Part shown: positions 17,927 to 26,904 of the stretch, piece after piece
Layout of the letters: the number at the start of each line of letters is the position of its first letter
Numbering within the stretch: position 1 is the stretch's first letter
Assembly (NCBI RefSeq): GCF_002266285.1
Contig: NZ_NPMS01000002.1
Span: forward strand, 186,001-250,000
DNA: 64,000 nt
Direction of reading: 5' to 3'
From: Virgibacillus indicus
Lineage (GTDB): Bacteria > Bacillota > Bacilli > Bacillales > Amphibacillaceae
Translations under genes and position numbers: made by a program
The notes under the pieces: model-generated
The model's input: only the letters and a program-made list of their open reading frames with translations
Database searches by the model: none
Told to the model about the DNA's origin: nothing

Positions 17927-18940
17927 ATGAAATCACGACAGCTTTTATTGAAAGAGCGTCCAAATGGCTTGCCAGATGAACAAACCTTTGAAATCCGCGA
18001 AGAAGAAGTGAAGAGTCCGGAAAAAGGAGAGGTGTTGCTGAAAACCCTGTATGTTTCAGTAGATCCATATATGCGGGGAAGAATGTCTGATCAGAAGTCT
18101 TACGTTGAACCTTTCCAGGTCGGTGAACCGTTAGAAGGCGGCATTGTCGCACAAGTCATAAAGTCAAATGCTGATTATCCGCAAAAGGGAGATATTGTTC
18201 GAGGGAATCTGCCATTCCAGGAATACAATACAGCCAAAGCAGACAGTGTGAGCAAGGTTAACACCCATGAATTAAATCCAAGTGCCGCTCTCAGTGTTTT
18301 AGGTATGCCTGGGCTGACTGCCTATTTTGGCATGATGCATATTGGCGAACCAAAAGAAGGGGAAACCGTTGTCGTCTCAGCTGCTGCCGGGGCAGTCGGG
18401 CAAATTGCCGGCCAGCTGGCAAAACAAGCAGGAGCACGTGTTGTCGGCATTGTCGGTTCAGAGGAAAAAGCAATTTATATTACAGAAAGACTTGGATTTG
18501 ATGCCACAGTAGAATATAAAAAGGAAAACCTTAAAGTACAATTGCAGGATGCCTGTCCAGATGGCATTGACGTATATTATGAAAATGTAGGTGGGGAAAT
18601 TGGTGATGCCATCTGGCCACTGCTAAACACTTTCTCCCGAGTACCCGTGTGTGGAGCCATCTCTTCCTATAACCTTAAAAAAGGTGAAGCGGACATAGGC
18701 CCGCGTGTACAGCAATTTCTGATAAAATCCCGTGTGAAAATGCAAGGCTTTTTAGTCGGTGATTTTGCCAAACATTATAAAGAAGCATACAAAGTTTTAG
18801 CTGAGGGTGTTTCTGAAGGTAATCTGGTGTATGAAGAAACGGTCCACAAAGGATTTGATGCGATCCCAAAAGCCTTTAACGGATTATTTACAGGAGATAA
18901 TATAGGAAAACAGTTGGTGAAAGTTGCTGCCCCGGAATAG
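17927..18940 (+). CDS. NADP-dependent MDR-family oxidoreductase
   Basis: 337 residues from ATG 17927 after CAGGAGGGGAATATCAA; an upstream in-frame extension is not needed. Zinc-independent medium-chain reductase of the leukotriene B4 12-hydroxydehydrogenase/CurA/YfmJ group: VSVDPYMRGRM near residue 43, and nucleotide-binding loop AAAGAVGQIAGQLAK near 153-167. Such enzymes reduce double bonds of alpha,beta-unsaturated carbonyls with NADPH. Single gene, ended by the shared terminator at 19014. Confidence 0.88.
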   Translation: MKSRQLLLKERPNGLPDEQTFEIREEEVKSPEKGEVLLKTLYVSVDPYMRGRMSDQKSYVEPFQVGEPLEGGIVAQVIKSNADYPQKGDIVRGNLPFQEYNTAKADSVSKVNTHELNPSAALSVLGMPGLTAYFGMMHIGEPKEGETVVVSAAAGAVGQIAGQLAKQAGARVVGIVGSEEKAIYITERLGFDATVEYKKENLKVQLQDACPDGIDVYYENVGGEIGDAIWPLLNTFSRVPVCGAISSYNLKKGEADIGPRVQQFLIKSRVKMQGFLVGDFAKHYKEAYKVLAEGVSEGNLVYEETVHKGFDAIPKAFNGLFTGDNIGKQLVKVAAPE

Positions 18941-19013
18941 ATAAGGGTTTGAGCGTGACTGTAGCACAGATCTAATTGATATTGCTCTTAGGGCTGAGGA
19001 AATTTAAAAGTTT

Positions 19014-19053
19014 AAGGCATCCTAAAACTACCTTTTCAGGATGCCTTTTATTT
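19014..19053. terminator. Bidirectional terminator between reductase and sensor kinase
   Basis: AAGGCATCCT (19014) pairs with AGGATGCCTT (19038). A run of T follows on the plus side and A-rich sequence lies on the other; it serves convergent genes. Confidence 0.75.
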
Positions 19054-21099
19054 ATCACTTGGCAAGGTAAAATAAAAACAGCTTCCTTCTCCAAGTGTAC
19101 TTTCCACACTAATTTCCCCATTATGATAATCAATAATCTCCTTTGCAATAGGCAGTCCAAGGCCTGCACCATTATGTAGCTTTCCTTGTCTGCTTTTATA
19201 AAATCGCTGAAAGAGCTGCTTCTGATGGGCTTCCTTAATCCCTATTCCATTATCAATAACCTTTACAATGACAGCATCTTTTCCCATCACTGTCTCCAGC
19301 GTAATTTTCCCATCTTCTCCAACAAACCGCTGGGCATTTGTCAGCAGATTGACAATTACCTGCTCTATTCTAATTGGATCGATTCGGACGAACAATTCAT
19401 CCACTTCTGCGCTGAGCAAATCGTTATAGGAAAATTCGATTCCCTGCTTTTGGAGATCCCACTTGTATTTTTCATAAATGGCATGTGTGAATTTTCGAAA
19501 ATCTACCTTTTCCATAGAAAATTTAATCTGGTTATTCTCCATTTCCGAGATATCATGAAGATCATGCAGCATGCGGGAAAGATATTTACTTTGATCATAG
19601 ATTAGCTGGGTATATCTCTGATTGGGCACAATAACACCATCCACCATGCCCCTTGTATAGGACTGGATTGCTGTCAGCGGTGCAGCAATCTCATGGGAAA
19701 TATTGCGAATCCATTTATTTCTGGATTGCTGGGATTCATATAACTTTTGATTCGTAACAAATAACTCATCATTCGCCATCTCGAGCTCTAGTGTTCTATT
19801 TTTCACCTGCTTTTCAAGTGAGGCATTAAGCCTTCTTAAATCATCAGACAATCGCTCTGCCCTGGCAAAGGAGGTGGAATAGCTTTTCGACAGGATAATC
19901 GCCTGGGTAAATAAGAAGAAGAACAGCCCGACAGAGGTTAATTCCGTTGTACGAATCAAATCATTATAAAAGAGCACATCATTTATGACCAATAGAATCA
20001 GAATGAAGGTTGCTACTGCATTTAAATAGGACCCCTCACGCTTTTTTAGCGCTACTTTTATATAAATAATGAGTGTATATAATACCGCTGCGACAACCAA
20101 TACTTGAAGTAAAATCATGGTTTGGGTGAAAATCATCGCTGGAGTCAGGATGACAAACAGGCTATAGCATGCTAAAACAAGACTGATTCCATTCCTTATC
20201 CCCCGGTGCATATCCCGCGGGAACTGGGTGTAGGTAAATAAGGTCATAAACAATGCACCAAGTGATGCCCCCAAATATTCAAGGCTCGTTGCAACTTCCC
20301 AATTTAAGAATGGCAGCAAATAACCAGCAAGAGTTTCTTCAATAATTGTTGCACGAATCGCAACAACCATGCAGACAATCGCAAAATACAGAAACGAATA
20401 AGCCTTTTTCCGAAACAGGTATAAAACAACATGATACAAGCCTATAATCATCAGACTTATAACAATAACAGACCGGTATATAATTGATTTTTCCCTGTAT
20501 TGAATAATTTCCTCAGGTTCTCCAATCAGAACAGGCTCGGAAATTCCTGCGCGCCGCTGGCTAAAATTGGATACCTGAACAATTAACTCAACAGGGTTGG
20601 ACTCAGCTAAAAATGGAATCATCTCTGATTTATTTGCTGGCTCCTCCTCCGCCCTGCTCGCACCAACAATCCCGTTTTGAAATTTCTTCTCCCCATTTAC
20701 CGACAGCGAATAGGCTGAAGCAGCACCTGAGAAGTAGATTGCCTTGTATGTTCCAAGCTCCGTTTCCGGGAGATAAATTTGTAAACGGTAGGTCGCAAAA
20801 CCTTGTGAGGGCAGTTCTTCTCCTGAAATTTTGTAGCTTCTCCAGTCTGCAGGGACCTCAGCAATGTAAGGCTCCACCATGCCACTTCCCCCGTGAAAGT
20901 CCACTGATCCATAGCGCTCATGCCAGTAAAATTCCCATTCTCCGTTTAGTTTAATGATCGTGTCTTCTGAAAATTCCGGGATTATAGCTGTACCGCTGTC
21001 AATGGAAATTACATCCTCTGAATAAACAGTGGTTACCTGTACAGTCACAATCATCATGAAAAAAAGCATTAAGAATACGACATGTTTCCACTTCACCAT
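19048..21099 (-). CDS. 7TMR-DISM sensor histidine kinase
   Basis: 683 residues. Signal-anchor segment at the N-terminus, extracellular 7TMR-DISMED2-like beta domain (about 30-200, includes LNGEWEFYW), seven membrane helices (about 205-395), short coiled coil, HisKA with NISHEIAAPLTAIQ, and HATPase_c with N box NLLTNAQRF, DNGIGI and GAGLGLPIAKE. Extracellular DISMED2 domains often sense carbohydrates or other small ligands; the ligand here is unknown. Divergent from the response regulator gene 140 bp away, its likely partner. Confidence 0.92.
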   Translation of the reverse strand: MVKWKHVVFLMLFFMMIVTVQVTTVYSEDVISIDSGTAIIPEFSEDTIIKLNGEWEFYWHERYGSVDFHGGSGMVEPYIAEVPADWRSYKISGEELPSQGFATYRLQIYLPETELGTYKAIYFSGAASAYSLSVNGEKKFQNGIVGASRAEEEPANKSEMIPFLAESNPVELIVQVSNFSQRRAGISEPVLIGEPEEIIQYREKSIIYRSVIVISLMIIGLYHVVLYLFRKKAYSFLYFAIVCMVVAIRATIIEETLAGYLLPFLNWEVATSLEYLGASLGALFMTLFTYTQFPRDMHRGIRNGISLVLACYSLFVILTPAMIFTQTMILLQVLVVAAVLYTLIIYIKVALKKREGSYLNAVATFILILLVINDVLFYNDLIRTTELTSVGLFFFLFTQAIILSKSYSTSFARAERLSDDLRRLNASLEKQVKNRTLELEMANDELFVTNQKLYESQQSRNKWIRNISHEIAAPLTAIQSYTRGMVDGVIVPNQRYTQLIYDQSKYLSRMLHDLHDISEMENNQIKFSMEKVDFRKFTHAIYEKYKWDLQKQGIEFSYNDLLSAEVDELFVRIDPIRIEQVIVNLLTNAQRFVGEDGKITLETVMGKDAVIVKVIDNGIGIKEAHQKQLFQRFYKSRQGKLHNGAGLGLPIAKEIIDYHNGEISVESTLGEGSCFYFTLPSDK

Positions 21100-21239
21100 A
21101 ACTTCCGACCCTTTCCCTTCTTGCTATCATTTTGCCATAATTCTGATACTTATTCCATTACTTTTTGCCTATTCTGATAAATTTAAGGTACTTTATGGTA
21201 TCATTAAAGGAAGATTGTAACCTTGAAGGGGATGAAGGT

Positions 21240-21923
21240 ATGCGGCCTGTTCATATTTTAATCGTTGAAGATGACTTCTCCATCGTTGAAATTCTGCGTC
21301 TCTACCTTGAAAAAGAGGGTTATATTGTCCATTATTCCTTAAATGCGGCAGATGGACTGCACATCATTGAAAAGGAGCTTCCGGACATTGTTTTGCTTGA
21401 TCTCAACCTTCCTGATCAAAGCGGGTTTAATTTTGCTAAGGAATACCGCAAGCTGTCCGATGGTATCCTGATTATTATTACTGGCGAAAGAACAAAGGAT
21501 ACGATTATGAAAGGCTTCGAAATCGGCTGTGATGACTACATAACAAAGCCCTTTGATCCTCCAGAAGTTATTGCCAGAATAAAAGCCAATCTAAGAAGAA
21601 TAAGCAGGAATTACTCCGATACTATAATAGCTGGTAATCTATCAATCAATTTTTCCGATAAATCAGTTTCTAAAAACGGAGAGCCAATTAATCTTTTCAC
21701 AAAAGAGAAAATGCTTCTTTTTCATTTAGTTCAACAGCCCAACCAGGTATTTAGTGTGGAGCAATTATTTGATCTGATCTGGGGCTTTGATTCCTCGGCA
21801 AATTTAAAAACTGTTCATGTTCATTTAAGCACATTACGGAAAAAAATAGAGGATGACCCGAAAAAGCCGCGCTATATTATAACGGTCAGAGGGTTCGGCT
21901 ATAAGTTTCAGCTAGCCAAATAG
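21240..21923 (+). CDS. OmpR-family response regulator
   Basis: 227 residues from ATG 21240 (GAAGGGGATGAAGGT upstream). Receiver domain with the acidic pair DD at 11-12, phospho-acceptor Asp54 in LLDLNLP and the conserved Lys in KPFDPPE. C-terminal winged-helix domain ends RGFGYKFQ. Transcribed divergently from the 7TM sensor kinase; the 140-bp gap should hold both promoters. It probably controls genes in response to that kinase. Confidence 0.93.
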   Translation: MRPVHILIVEDDFSIVEILRLYLEKEGYIVHYSLNAADGLHIIEKELPDIVLLDLNLPDQSGFNFAKEYRKLSDGILIIITGERTKDTIMKGFEIGCDDYITKPFDPPEVIARIKANLRRISRNYSDTIIAGNLSINFSDKSVSKNGEPINLFTKEKMLLFHLVQQPNQVFSVEQLFDLIWGFDSSANLKTVHVHLSTLRKKIEDDPKKPRYIITVRGFGYKFQLAK

Positions 21924-21937
21924 AATAACGAAATTTC

Positions 21938-21970
21938 AAAGATCAGTGTATTATATGACTGATCTTTTTC
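21938..21970 (+). terminator. Terminator of the response regulator gene
   Basis: AAAGATCAGT and ACTGATCTTT around a 10-nt loop, then TTTC. Confidence 0.8.
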
Positions 21971-22087
21971 ATTTTATAAAAAATAATTTCGATATTTTGG
22001 AAATTTCTTTTAATTTTTAACCTTATTTTAACTTTCTTACGTTATGTTATCTATAGTAGTATTTTACTAGACGCCCGGTTTATTTTG

Positions 22088-22246
22088 TTGGCCTTGAAGA
22101 AAGGGGAATGCAACATTAACAATTTGCTGGATGAAGAGTGGATAAGTCTTATCACAGAGGCAAAACGCCTAGGGCTAACTATCGAAGAAATTAGAGAGTT
22201 TTTACAGAGAGAAATAAATAAAGAGGAGTTTAAAAAAGCAGAGTGA
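22088..22246 (+). CDS. SinI-like small antirepressor-domain protein
   Basis: About 43-52 residues; the core LDEEWISLITEAKRLGLTIEEIREFL lines up with the SinI dimerisation domain (in B. subtilis SinI: LDQEWVELMVEAKEANISPEEIRKYL). SinI antagonises the biofilm/motility repressor SinR by forming a heterodimer. No ATG is in frame; possible starts are TTG 22088 or 22094, ATT 22115 (eight bases after AAAGGGG) or TTG 22124. No SinR-type gene is adjacent. Could alternatively be a fragment of a longer SIN-domain protein. Confidence 0.65.
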   Translation: MALKKGECNINNLLDEEWISLITEAKRLGLTIEEIREFLQREINKEEFKKAE

Positions 22247-22255
22247 TTGGGAATA

Positions 22256-22319
22256 GAGGGACGGGTTCCTTGCCTCACCAGCTTTCACCTTGGACAGTAA
22301 ACCTGTTCCTCCGTCCCAC
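22256..22319. repeat. Inverted repeat with GGGACGG / CCGTCCC arms
   Basis: AGAGGGACGGGTTCC near 22256 faces CCTGTTCCTCCGTCCC ending near 22317. The pairing is a 7-bp core plus partial extension; it sits between the SinI-like gene and the DUF3231 pseudogene. It resembles dispersed GGGACGG palindromes seen in many Bacillaceae spacers. Confidence 0.4.
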
Positions 22320-22321
22320 AC

Positions 22322-23357
22322 CTAATCCTTTGATTCCGTTGCCAAGTTATCACGGTCAACCGCTTCTGGTGGTTGTTCCATCCACCCCTGGTCAATCATT
22401 ATATTCGCACCATCTTCTACATACAGCCCAATATCCATCAGGAACTTCGTATACATTCCTCCAATATCTCTTCTTCCATTAAGTGATATGCCATTTGAGT
22501 CTGACCTGATCTTCATTGAAAACATATCTATTTTATGCCAAAGCATTAATCTATCCGAAAAAGGAGAAAAAGTAGACGTGCTTACCAAGTCGTCCAGTAA
22601 TAAAGGTGATGGCAAATTATCTTTGTGCAGCTGCTGTGAGCAGGATTGGATATGTTTACTTGTAATTTCCTTTCCTCTAAGCAGGAAATTTTTTAACCTT
22701 CTCTGTTTTGGCTACCTGACTAAATCCAATTAATAACGCCTTACTAGTTACATTATTTTCAATATTATCATGAAGGTGTGCAACTTCAAGAGCATGGAGA
22801 GGTCTAACATTTCCGAAAAACCCATTTAGATAATTTTGCTGTTTAACAAAATCAACCTTTTTTGGGGTTGGAATGGATGGTGGCTTTACTAAAAATCCTT
22901 TTGCATCCAAGACTTCATTAACATCCGATACAAGCTTTACGGTAGACTGAAGCGTATTGATAAAGAAATCTCTTACATCTAGTCTTGTCATGATAGGGAT
23001 TGCAATGGAATAAATACTCATTCCTGCTTTACTCGTATATTTCAGATAGTGAAGATAAAACTCATCCGAAAATAACCTTGGAGCACCGAGGTTTACATCT
23101 TCCTCAGTAAATCCAATTGGAACAGGGAAATTATCCTGGATAAATATTTCTTTAATATTCTCAACAATCGTTTTACTTAGATTCAGTGCATTTTCTAAAA
23201 CCTTTTTGATATCCTTGTCTTCGATATGCTGGAGATAATAACTAAGAACACACGCAGCCATCGTATTCCCAGTATAAGTTGCCCAAAGCTTACCCATTTC
23301 TGCAGAGGTTAATTTATTATTACTTGTTTCTATATTAGCAGGTTTAATCGGCTCCAT
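22322..23357 (-). pseudogene. Frameshifted DUF3231 family gene
   Basis: The frame from ATG 23357 (AAGGAAAGGAATTTTTT upstream) codes a typical DUF3231 protein (LTSAEMGKLWATY...FTEEDVNLGAPRLFS) but stops at 22677. Removing one base from the run near 22695-22705 continues it as KKFLLRGKEITSKHI through to 22322, ending in the family tail WMEQPP. The intact paralogue at 59102 confirms the join (EFMLRGKEVSKKHI). It is either a true one-base insertion or a sequencing error. DUF3231 proteins are found in spore-formers, role unclear. Confidence 0.8.
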
Positions 23358-23528
23358 AAAAAATTCCTTTCCTTGAATTTTCCTTATAGTTTTAGCTTCA
23401 ACATTTAATTTATTCATTAAATGACTAATAACACGTGAGATTATGTGATCTAATCTCATAAGTGCTACAATGAACGTATAAGGTTGCTTAAAGAAATTTC
23501 TTTCAAATAAAGTAAAGGAGTGGATAAG

Positions 23529-24413
23529 ATGCAACAAAAACAATTGGAAAAAATCAAAAATGGAAAAGGGTTTGTCGCGGCACTTGATCAGAGTGGCGGC
23601 AGTACACCAAAAGCACTGGCTGCATACGGCATCTCAGAAGATGTGTATTCCAACGAGGACGAAATGTTCGATTTAGTACATGAGATGCGGACAAGAATTA
23701 TTACATCACCTGCTTTTAATTCAGATAAGATTTTGGGTGCGATTCTTTTTGAACAAACGATGGATCGTGAAATTGAGGGTATGTACACAGGTGATTACCT
23801 GGCTGAGAAGAAAGGCATTGTACCTTTTCTAAAAGTGGACAAGGGCCTAGCTGAGGAGTCCAATGGCGTGCAGCTGATGAAACCAATCAACGACCTGGAA
23901 GAAACATTGAAACGTGCGAATGAGCGCCATATTTTTGGCACAAAAATGCGCTCCGTTATTAAGGAAGCCAATCCTGAAGGCATCAAAGCCGTTGTTGACC
24001 AGCAATTTGAAATCGGCAAGCAGATTATTGCTGCAGGACTTGTTCCAATTATTGAACCAGAAGTTGATATCAACAGTACAGAAAAAGAAAAATGTGAAGA
24101 ACTGTTAAAAGGAGAAACTTTACGTCACCTCAATAACCTGGGTGAAAATGAGGATGTGATGTTAAAATTAACAATTCCTACAGTGACAAATACGTACAAG
24201 GAGCTAATCGATCATCCAAAAGTAATTCGTGTCGTGGCACTTTCCGGTGGGTACTCTACTAACGTGGCAAATGAAAAGCTAAAATTAAATGATGGTCTGA
24301 TTGCCAGTTTTTCAAGAGCATTGAGCCAGGATCTAAATGCCAAGCAATCGGATGAGGAATTTGATGCAGCACTTGCGGAAGCGGTTGGATCTATATATGA
24401 GGCTTCTGTTTAA
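23529..24413 (+). CDS. fda: Fructose-bisphosphate aldolase, class I
   Basis: 294 residues from ATG 23529 (AAAGGAG with 8-bp spacing; an in-frame GTG nine bases earlier sits too close). Schiff-base class I aldolase of the staphylococcal type: [16 protein letters not shown] near the N-terminus, KMRSVI near residue 140, and the lysine region MLKLTIPT near 214. It cleaves fructose 1,6-bisphosphate in glycolysis and runs the reverse reaction in gluconeogenesis. Metal independent, in addition to the class II enzyme most Bacillaceae carry. Confidence 0.93.
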   Translation: MQQKQLEKIKNGKGFVAALDQSGGSTPKALAAYGISEDVYSNEDEMFDLVHEMRTRIITSPAFNSDKILGAILFEQTMDREIEGMYTGDYLAEKKGIVPFLKVDKGLAEESNGVQLMKPINDLEETLKRANERHIFGTKMRSVIKEANPEGIKAVVDQQFEIGKQIIAAGLVPIIEPEVDINSTEKEKCEELLKGETLRHLNNLGENEDVMLKLTIPTVTNTYKELIDHPKVIRVVALSGGYSTNVANEKLKLNDGLIASFSRALSQDLNAKQSDEEFDAALAEAVGSIYEASV

Positions 24414-24432
24414 TCTGGATTCCTATAAACTG

Positions 24433-24468
24433 AAAAAGTGAGTAGCCATAGATGACTGCTCTCTTTTT
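24433..24468 (+). terminator. Terminator of the aldolase gene
   Basis: AAAAAGTGAGTAG pairs imperfectly with CTGCTCTCTTTTT. Confidence 0.6.
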
Positions 24469-24515
24469 GTACTTCAAGGGTTTCCTGCCCTTTGTCTGGA
24501 ACATGCTTAATTCTA

Positions 24516-24740
24516 TTATTTCCAATAATTATTAGCCGCCGCCACTGTTTGATAGTGGATGGCAATAACCTGTGATGCAGCTGTAAGGCTATCTGCATCT
24601 TCCTCATACTCCGGCCGCAATTTCTTTCTTATTTCTGCAGAAGGCTGCGTATATCCCACACCTTTTCGTGCCAATAAAATAGCTAATTCAAATCCCTCTT
24701 GCGGAGTTTCTGTACGTAAACTAGTAAGCCAATCACTCAT
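24516..24740 (-). CDS. Small hypothetical protein
   Basis: 74 residues from ATG 24740, after GAGGAGGATGATATTC. Soluble, mildly acidic, no membrane segment; sequence MSDWLTSLRTETPQEG at the start and YNYWK-like aromatic end (AANNYWK). Not recognised. Stands alone between the aldolase gene and another small gene. Confidence 0.6.
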   Translation of the reverse strand: MSDWLTSLRTETPQEGFELAILLARKGVGYTQPSAEIRKKLRPEYEEDADSLTAASQVIAIHYQTVAAANNYWK

Positions 24741-24952
24741 GAATATCATCCTCCTCTATTATTAGTTCTATCTTTAGAGTACTCCAATGTAATTGGGTTG
24801 GCAATTGACTTTTCTAAACTTACCTAATAATCTGTCAAAAATGTGACAATTGTAACATTTTGATCATTCGTTATTTTTATGTCCTATTTCCTCCATATCT
24901 AGTAGGGTATATTTTTTTCGAAAATCTTCCTGGAAACAGAGACTCAGCCGGT

Positions 24953-25111
24953 TTATTGTTCAAATTTATCGGCTAAATATGCTTGTACTGAGCCTGGTAA
25001 CAATCGAAAAACAAATCCTTTATATTTGATATCAGCCAGACCAGCAATGAAAATAAATAAAGTGATCAATAGTAAAATAGGTTTCTTGTTTTTTTTAGAA
25101 GTACTGTTCAT
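24953..25111 (-). CDS. Small single-pass membrane protein
   Basis: 52 residues: ATG at 25111 after TGGAGAGAACGT. Lys-rich start (MNSTSKKNKKP), one hydrophobic helix (ILLLITLFIFIAGLA, about 12-26), then a short polar tail ending ADKFEQ. The clear ribosome site and helix design support a real gene. Function unknown. Confidence 0.55.
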   Translation of the reverse strand: MNSTSKKNKKPILLLITLFIFIAGLADIKYKGFVFRLLPGSVQAYLADKFEQ

Positions 25112-25305
25112 ACGTTCTCTCCAGTGAAAAAGTGATGTATTTTTTTAATTTACCTTTATCCATTCTTTACTTTATATTTTACCACTAATAATCATTCATC
25201 TCTGACTCAATTATACTTTACAATAAATAACGACCTTTCCATCTTTCACACCATTCCCACTTTCCTCTCCTCCGCATACACTGATCAAAAAGCGGAGGAA
25301 TCAAC

Positions 25306-26523
25306 ATGTATAGATATCCATATTTTTATGTAATACCGGCACCAGCCCCAATACCAATGTACCAATACGGCAATCCTTACTTAGACACTCGCCAGCAGGT
25401 AAGTGCTCAAGCAGTCATGCAGCGGATACGCTCGGAACACAGCAATTTATATTCTGAACTGCAGCAGGCAGGGATGAACAGACAGATTATCGATTATGTG
25501 TTTTTATTTGTAGTCAATTACACGCTGAACCAGGCAAATACAAATCAATCGGCAGCTCAAGTGTACCGGCAGTTCCAACGGCAAGTACCATGGTTTTCCT
25601 TACTGTTCACACAAATGAATGTATCGCAAAATATCATGGATCGTGTGCTAACCAGGGTGATAGAAATTACATTGGAAATGATGAAAGACGAGCAGCCTGA
25701 ACAACCCGGCCAAGGTTGGTCCGGCTGGGAAAGCTTGGGTGGGACGTTAACATCAGCACCGGCCGTTTCCTCCTGGCAGAATAACCGCCTGGATGTCTTT
25801 GCCCGCGGTACAGACAATGCGCTGTATCATATCTGGTGGAATGGCAACAGTTGGAGCAATTGGGAAAGCCTTGGCGGTCAGCTGACATCCGCTCCTGCTG
25901 CGGTTTCATGGGGGCCGAACCGGATTGATGTTTTCGTCAGGGGCACAGATAACTCGCTCTATCATAAATGGTGGAATGGAAGCAGCTGGAGTGACTGGGA
26001 GAACCTTGGGGGTGTGCTGACAAGTGGGCCGGCTGTTTCTTCTCGCAGAAATAACCAGCTTGATGTATTTGTTCGCGGAAATGGGAACCGGCTTTATAAG
26101 AAAACATGGAACGGGCAACGCTGGGAGGATTGGGAAGACCTTGGCGGCAATTTAACCTCAGAACCAGCATCCGTCTCCTGGAATGCCAACCGGATCGATG
26201 TCTTTGCCAGAGGGCAAAATAACGATTTGATTCATAAATGGTGGAATGGGAACTCCTGGAGCAATTGGGAGAGTCTTGGCGGAACATTAACAAGTGCACC
26301 AGCTGTATCTTCCAGAAGACCAAATCGATTGGAGGTTTTCGCTAGAGGAACAGGCAATAGGCTGTATCGCAGAGAATGGAATGGCTCGCGCTGGAGCAAT
26401 TGGGAGAATATCGGCGGCAATTTGAACTCAGCACCAGCAGCAGTTTCCTGGGGACCAAACCGGACTGATGTGTTTGCTAGAGGACAAAATCGGGACCTGA
26501 TTCATATTTGGCGGGGACAGTAA
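25306..26523 (+). CDS. Six-repeat beta-propeller (PLL-type lectin-like) protein
   Basis: 405 residues. The N-terminal 130 residues are a helical, Gln-rich region after a Pro/Tyr-rich start; no signal peptide is evident. From residue 136 six repeats of about 45 residues follow, pattern W-nWE-LGG-L-S-PA-vSW--NR-DVF-RG-nN-L-hkWWNG. This matches the PLL/DUF346 lectin repeat, in which aromatic residues form sugar pockets between propeller blades. ATG after GCGGAGGAATCAAC. Probably binds glycans; the last blade ends HIWRGQ at the C-terminus. Confidence 0.8.
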   Translation: MYRYPYFYVIPAPAPIPMYQYGNPYLDTRQQVSAQAVMQRIRSEHSNLYSELQQAGMNRQIIDYVFLFVVNYTLNQANTNQSAAQVYRQFQRQVPWFSLLFTQMNVSQNIMDRVLTRVIEITLEMMKDEQPEQPGQGWSGWESLGGTLTSAPAVSSWQNNRLDVFARGTDNALYHIWWNGNSWSNWESLGGQLTSAPAAVSWGPNRIDVFVRGTDNSLYHKWWNGSSWSDWENLGGVLTSGPAVSSRRNNQLDVFVRGNGNRLYKKTWNGQRWEDWEDLGGNLTSEPASVSWNANRIDVFARGQNNDLIHKWWNGNSWSNWESLGGTLTSAPAVSSRRPNRLEVFARGTGNRLYRREWNGSRWSNWENIGGNLNSAPAAVSWGPNRTDVFARGQNRDLIHIWRGQ

Positions 26524-26527
26524 TTAA

Positions 26528-26566
26528 AATAACAGGTGATGCACTGGGTTGCATCACCTGTTATTT
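26528..26566 (+). terminator. Terminator of the propeller gene
   Basis: Perfect 15-bp stem AATAACAGGTGATGC / GCATCACCTGTTATT. The remaining 26567-26904 spacer shows no supported gene; it should contain the alkaline phosphatase promoter. Confidence 0.85.
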
Positions 26567-26904
26567 GTGCTTAATCTTCCTTGTTTGCTTCCTAAAAAAC
26601 TCAATACTTTTCCCTAATAAAATCATTGATAGTTTAAGTTTCTTCCTGACTGAATCCAGCTATAACCTTTATTTGTCTTCAACCATATATGCTGAAGGTT
26701 ATCGTTGAACCGAGGAGAGTAATCCCTTTTCTGCTGATAGTCTGTTTTTGTCATTTGTAACAAGGATTTATACTATTTTCCATGATAAAAGTAATGGTAC
26801 GAATGCCCGAAGTTTCTTTATCAAATATTTACTGCTGTTTAACTTCATCTCCATATCTATCTATTAAACTATAAGTGCAGTAAAAATTTGAGAGGAGCGT
26901 TTCG

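Noticed and set aside
25557..26420. Antisense open frames across the propeller gene
   Set aside because: They are products of the repeated codons of the lectin gene, lack ribosome sites and match no family.
26567..26904. Pho box upstream of alkaline phosphatase
   Set aside because: Several TTAA-type hexamers occur, but no convincing tandem array at 11-bp spacing.
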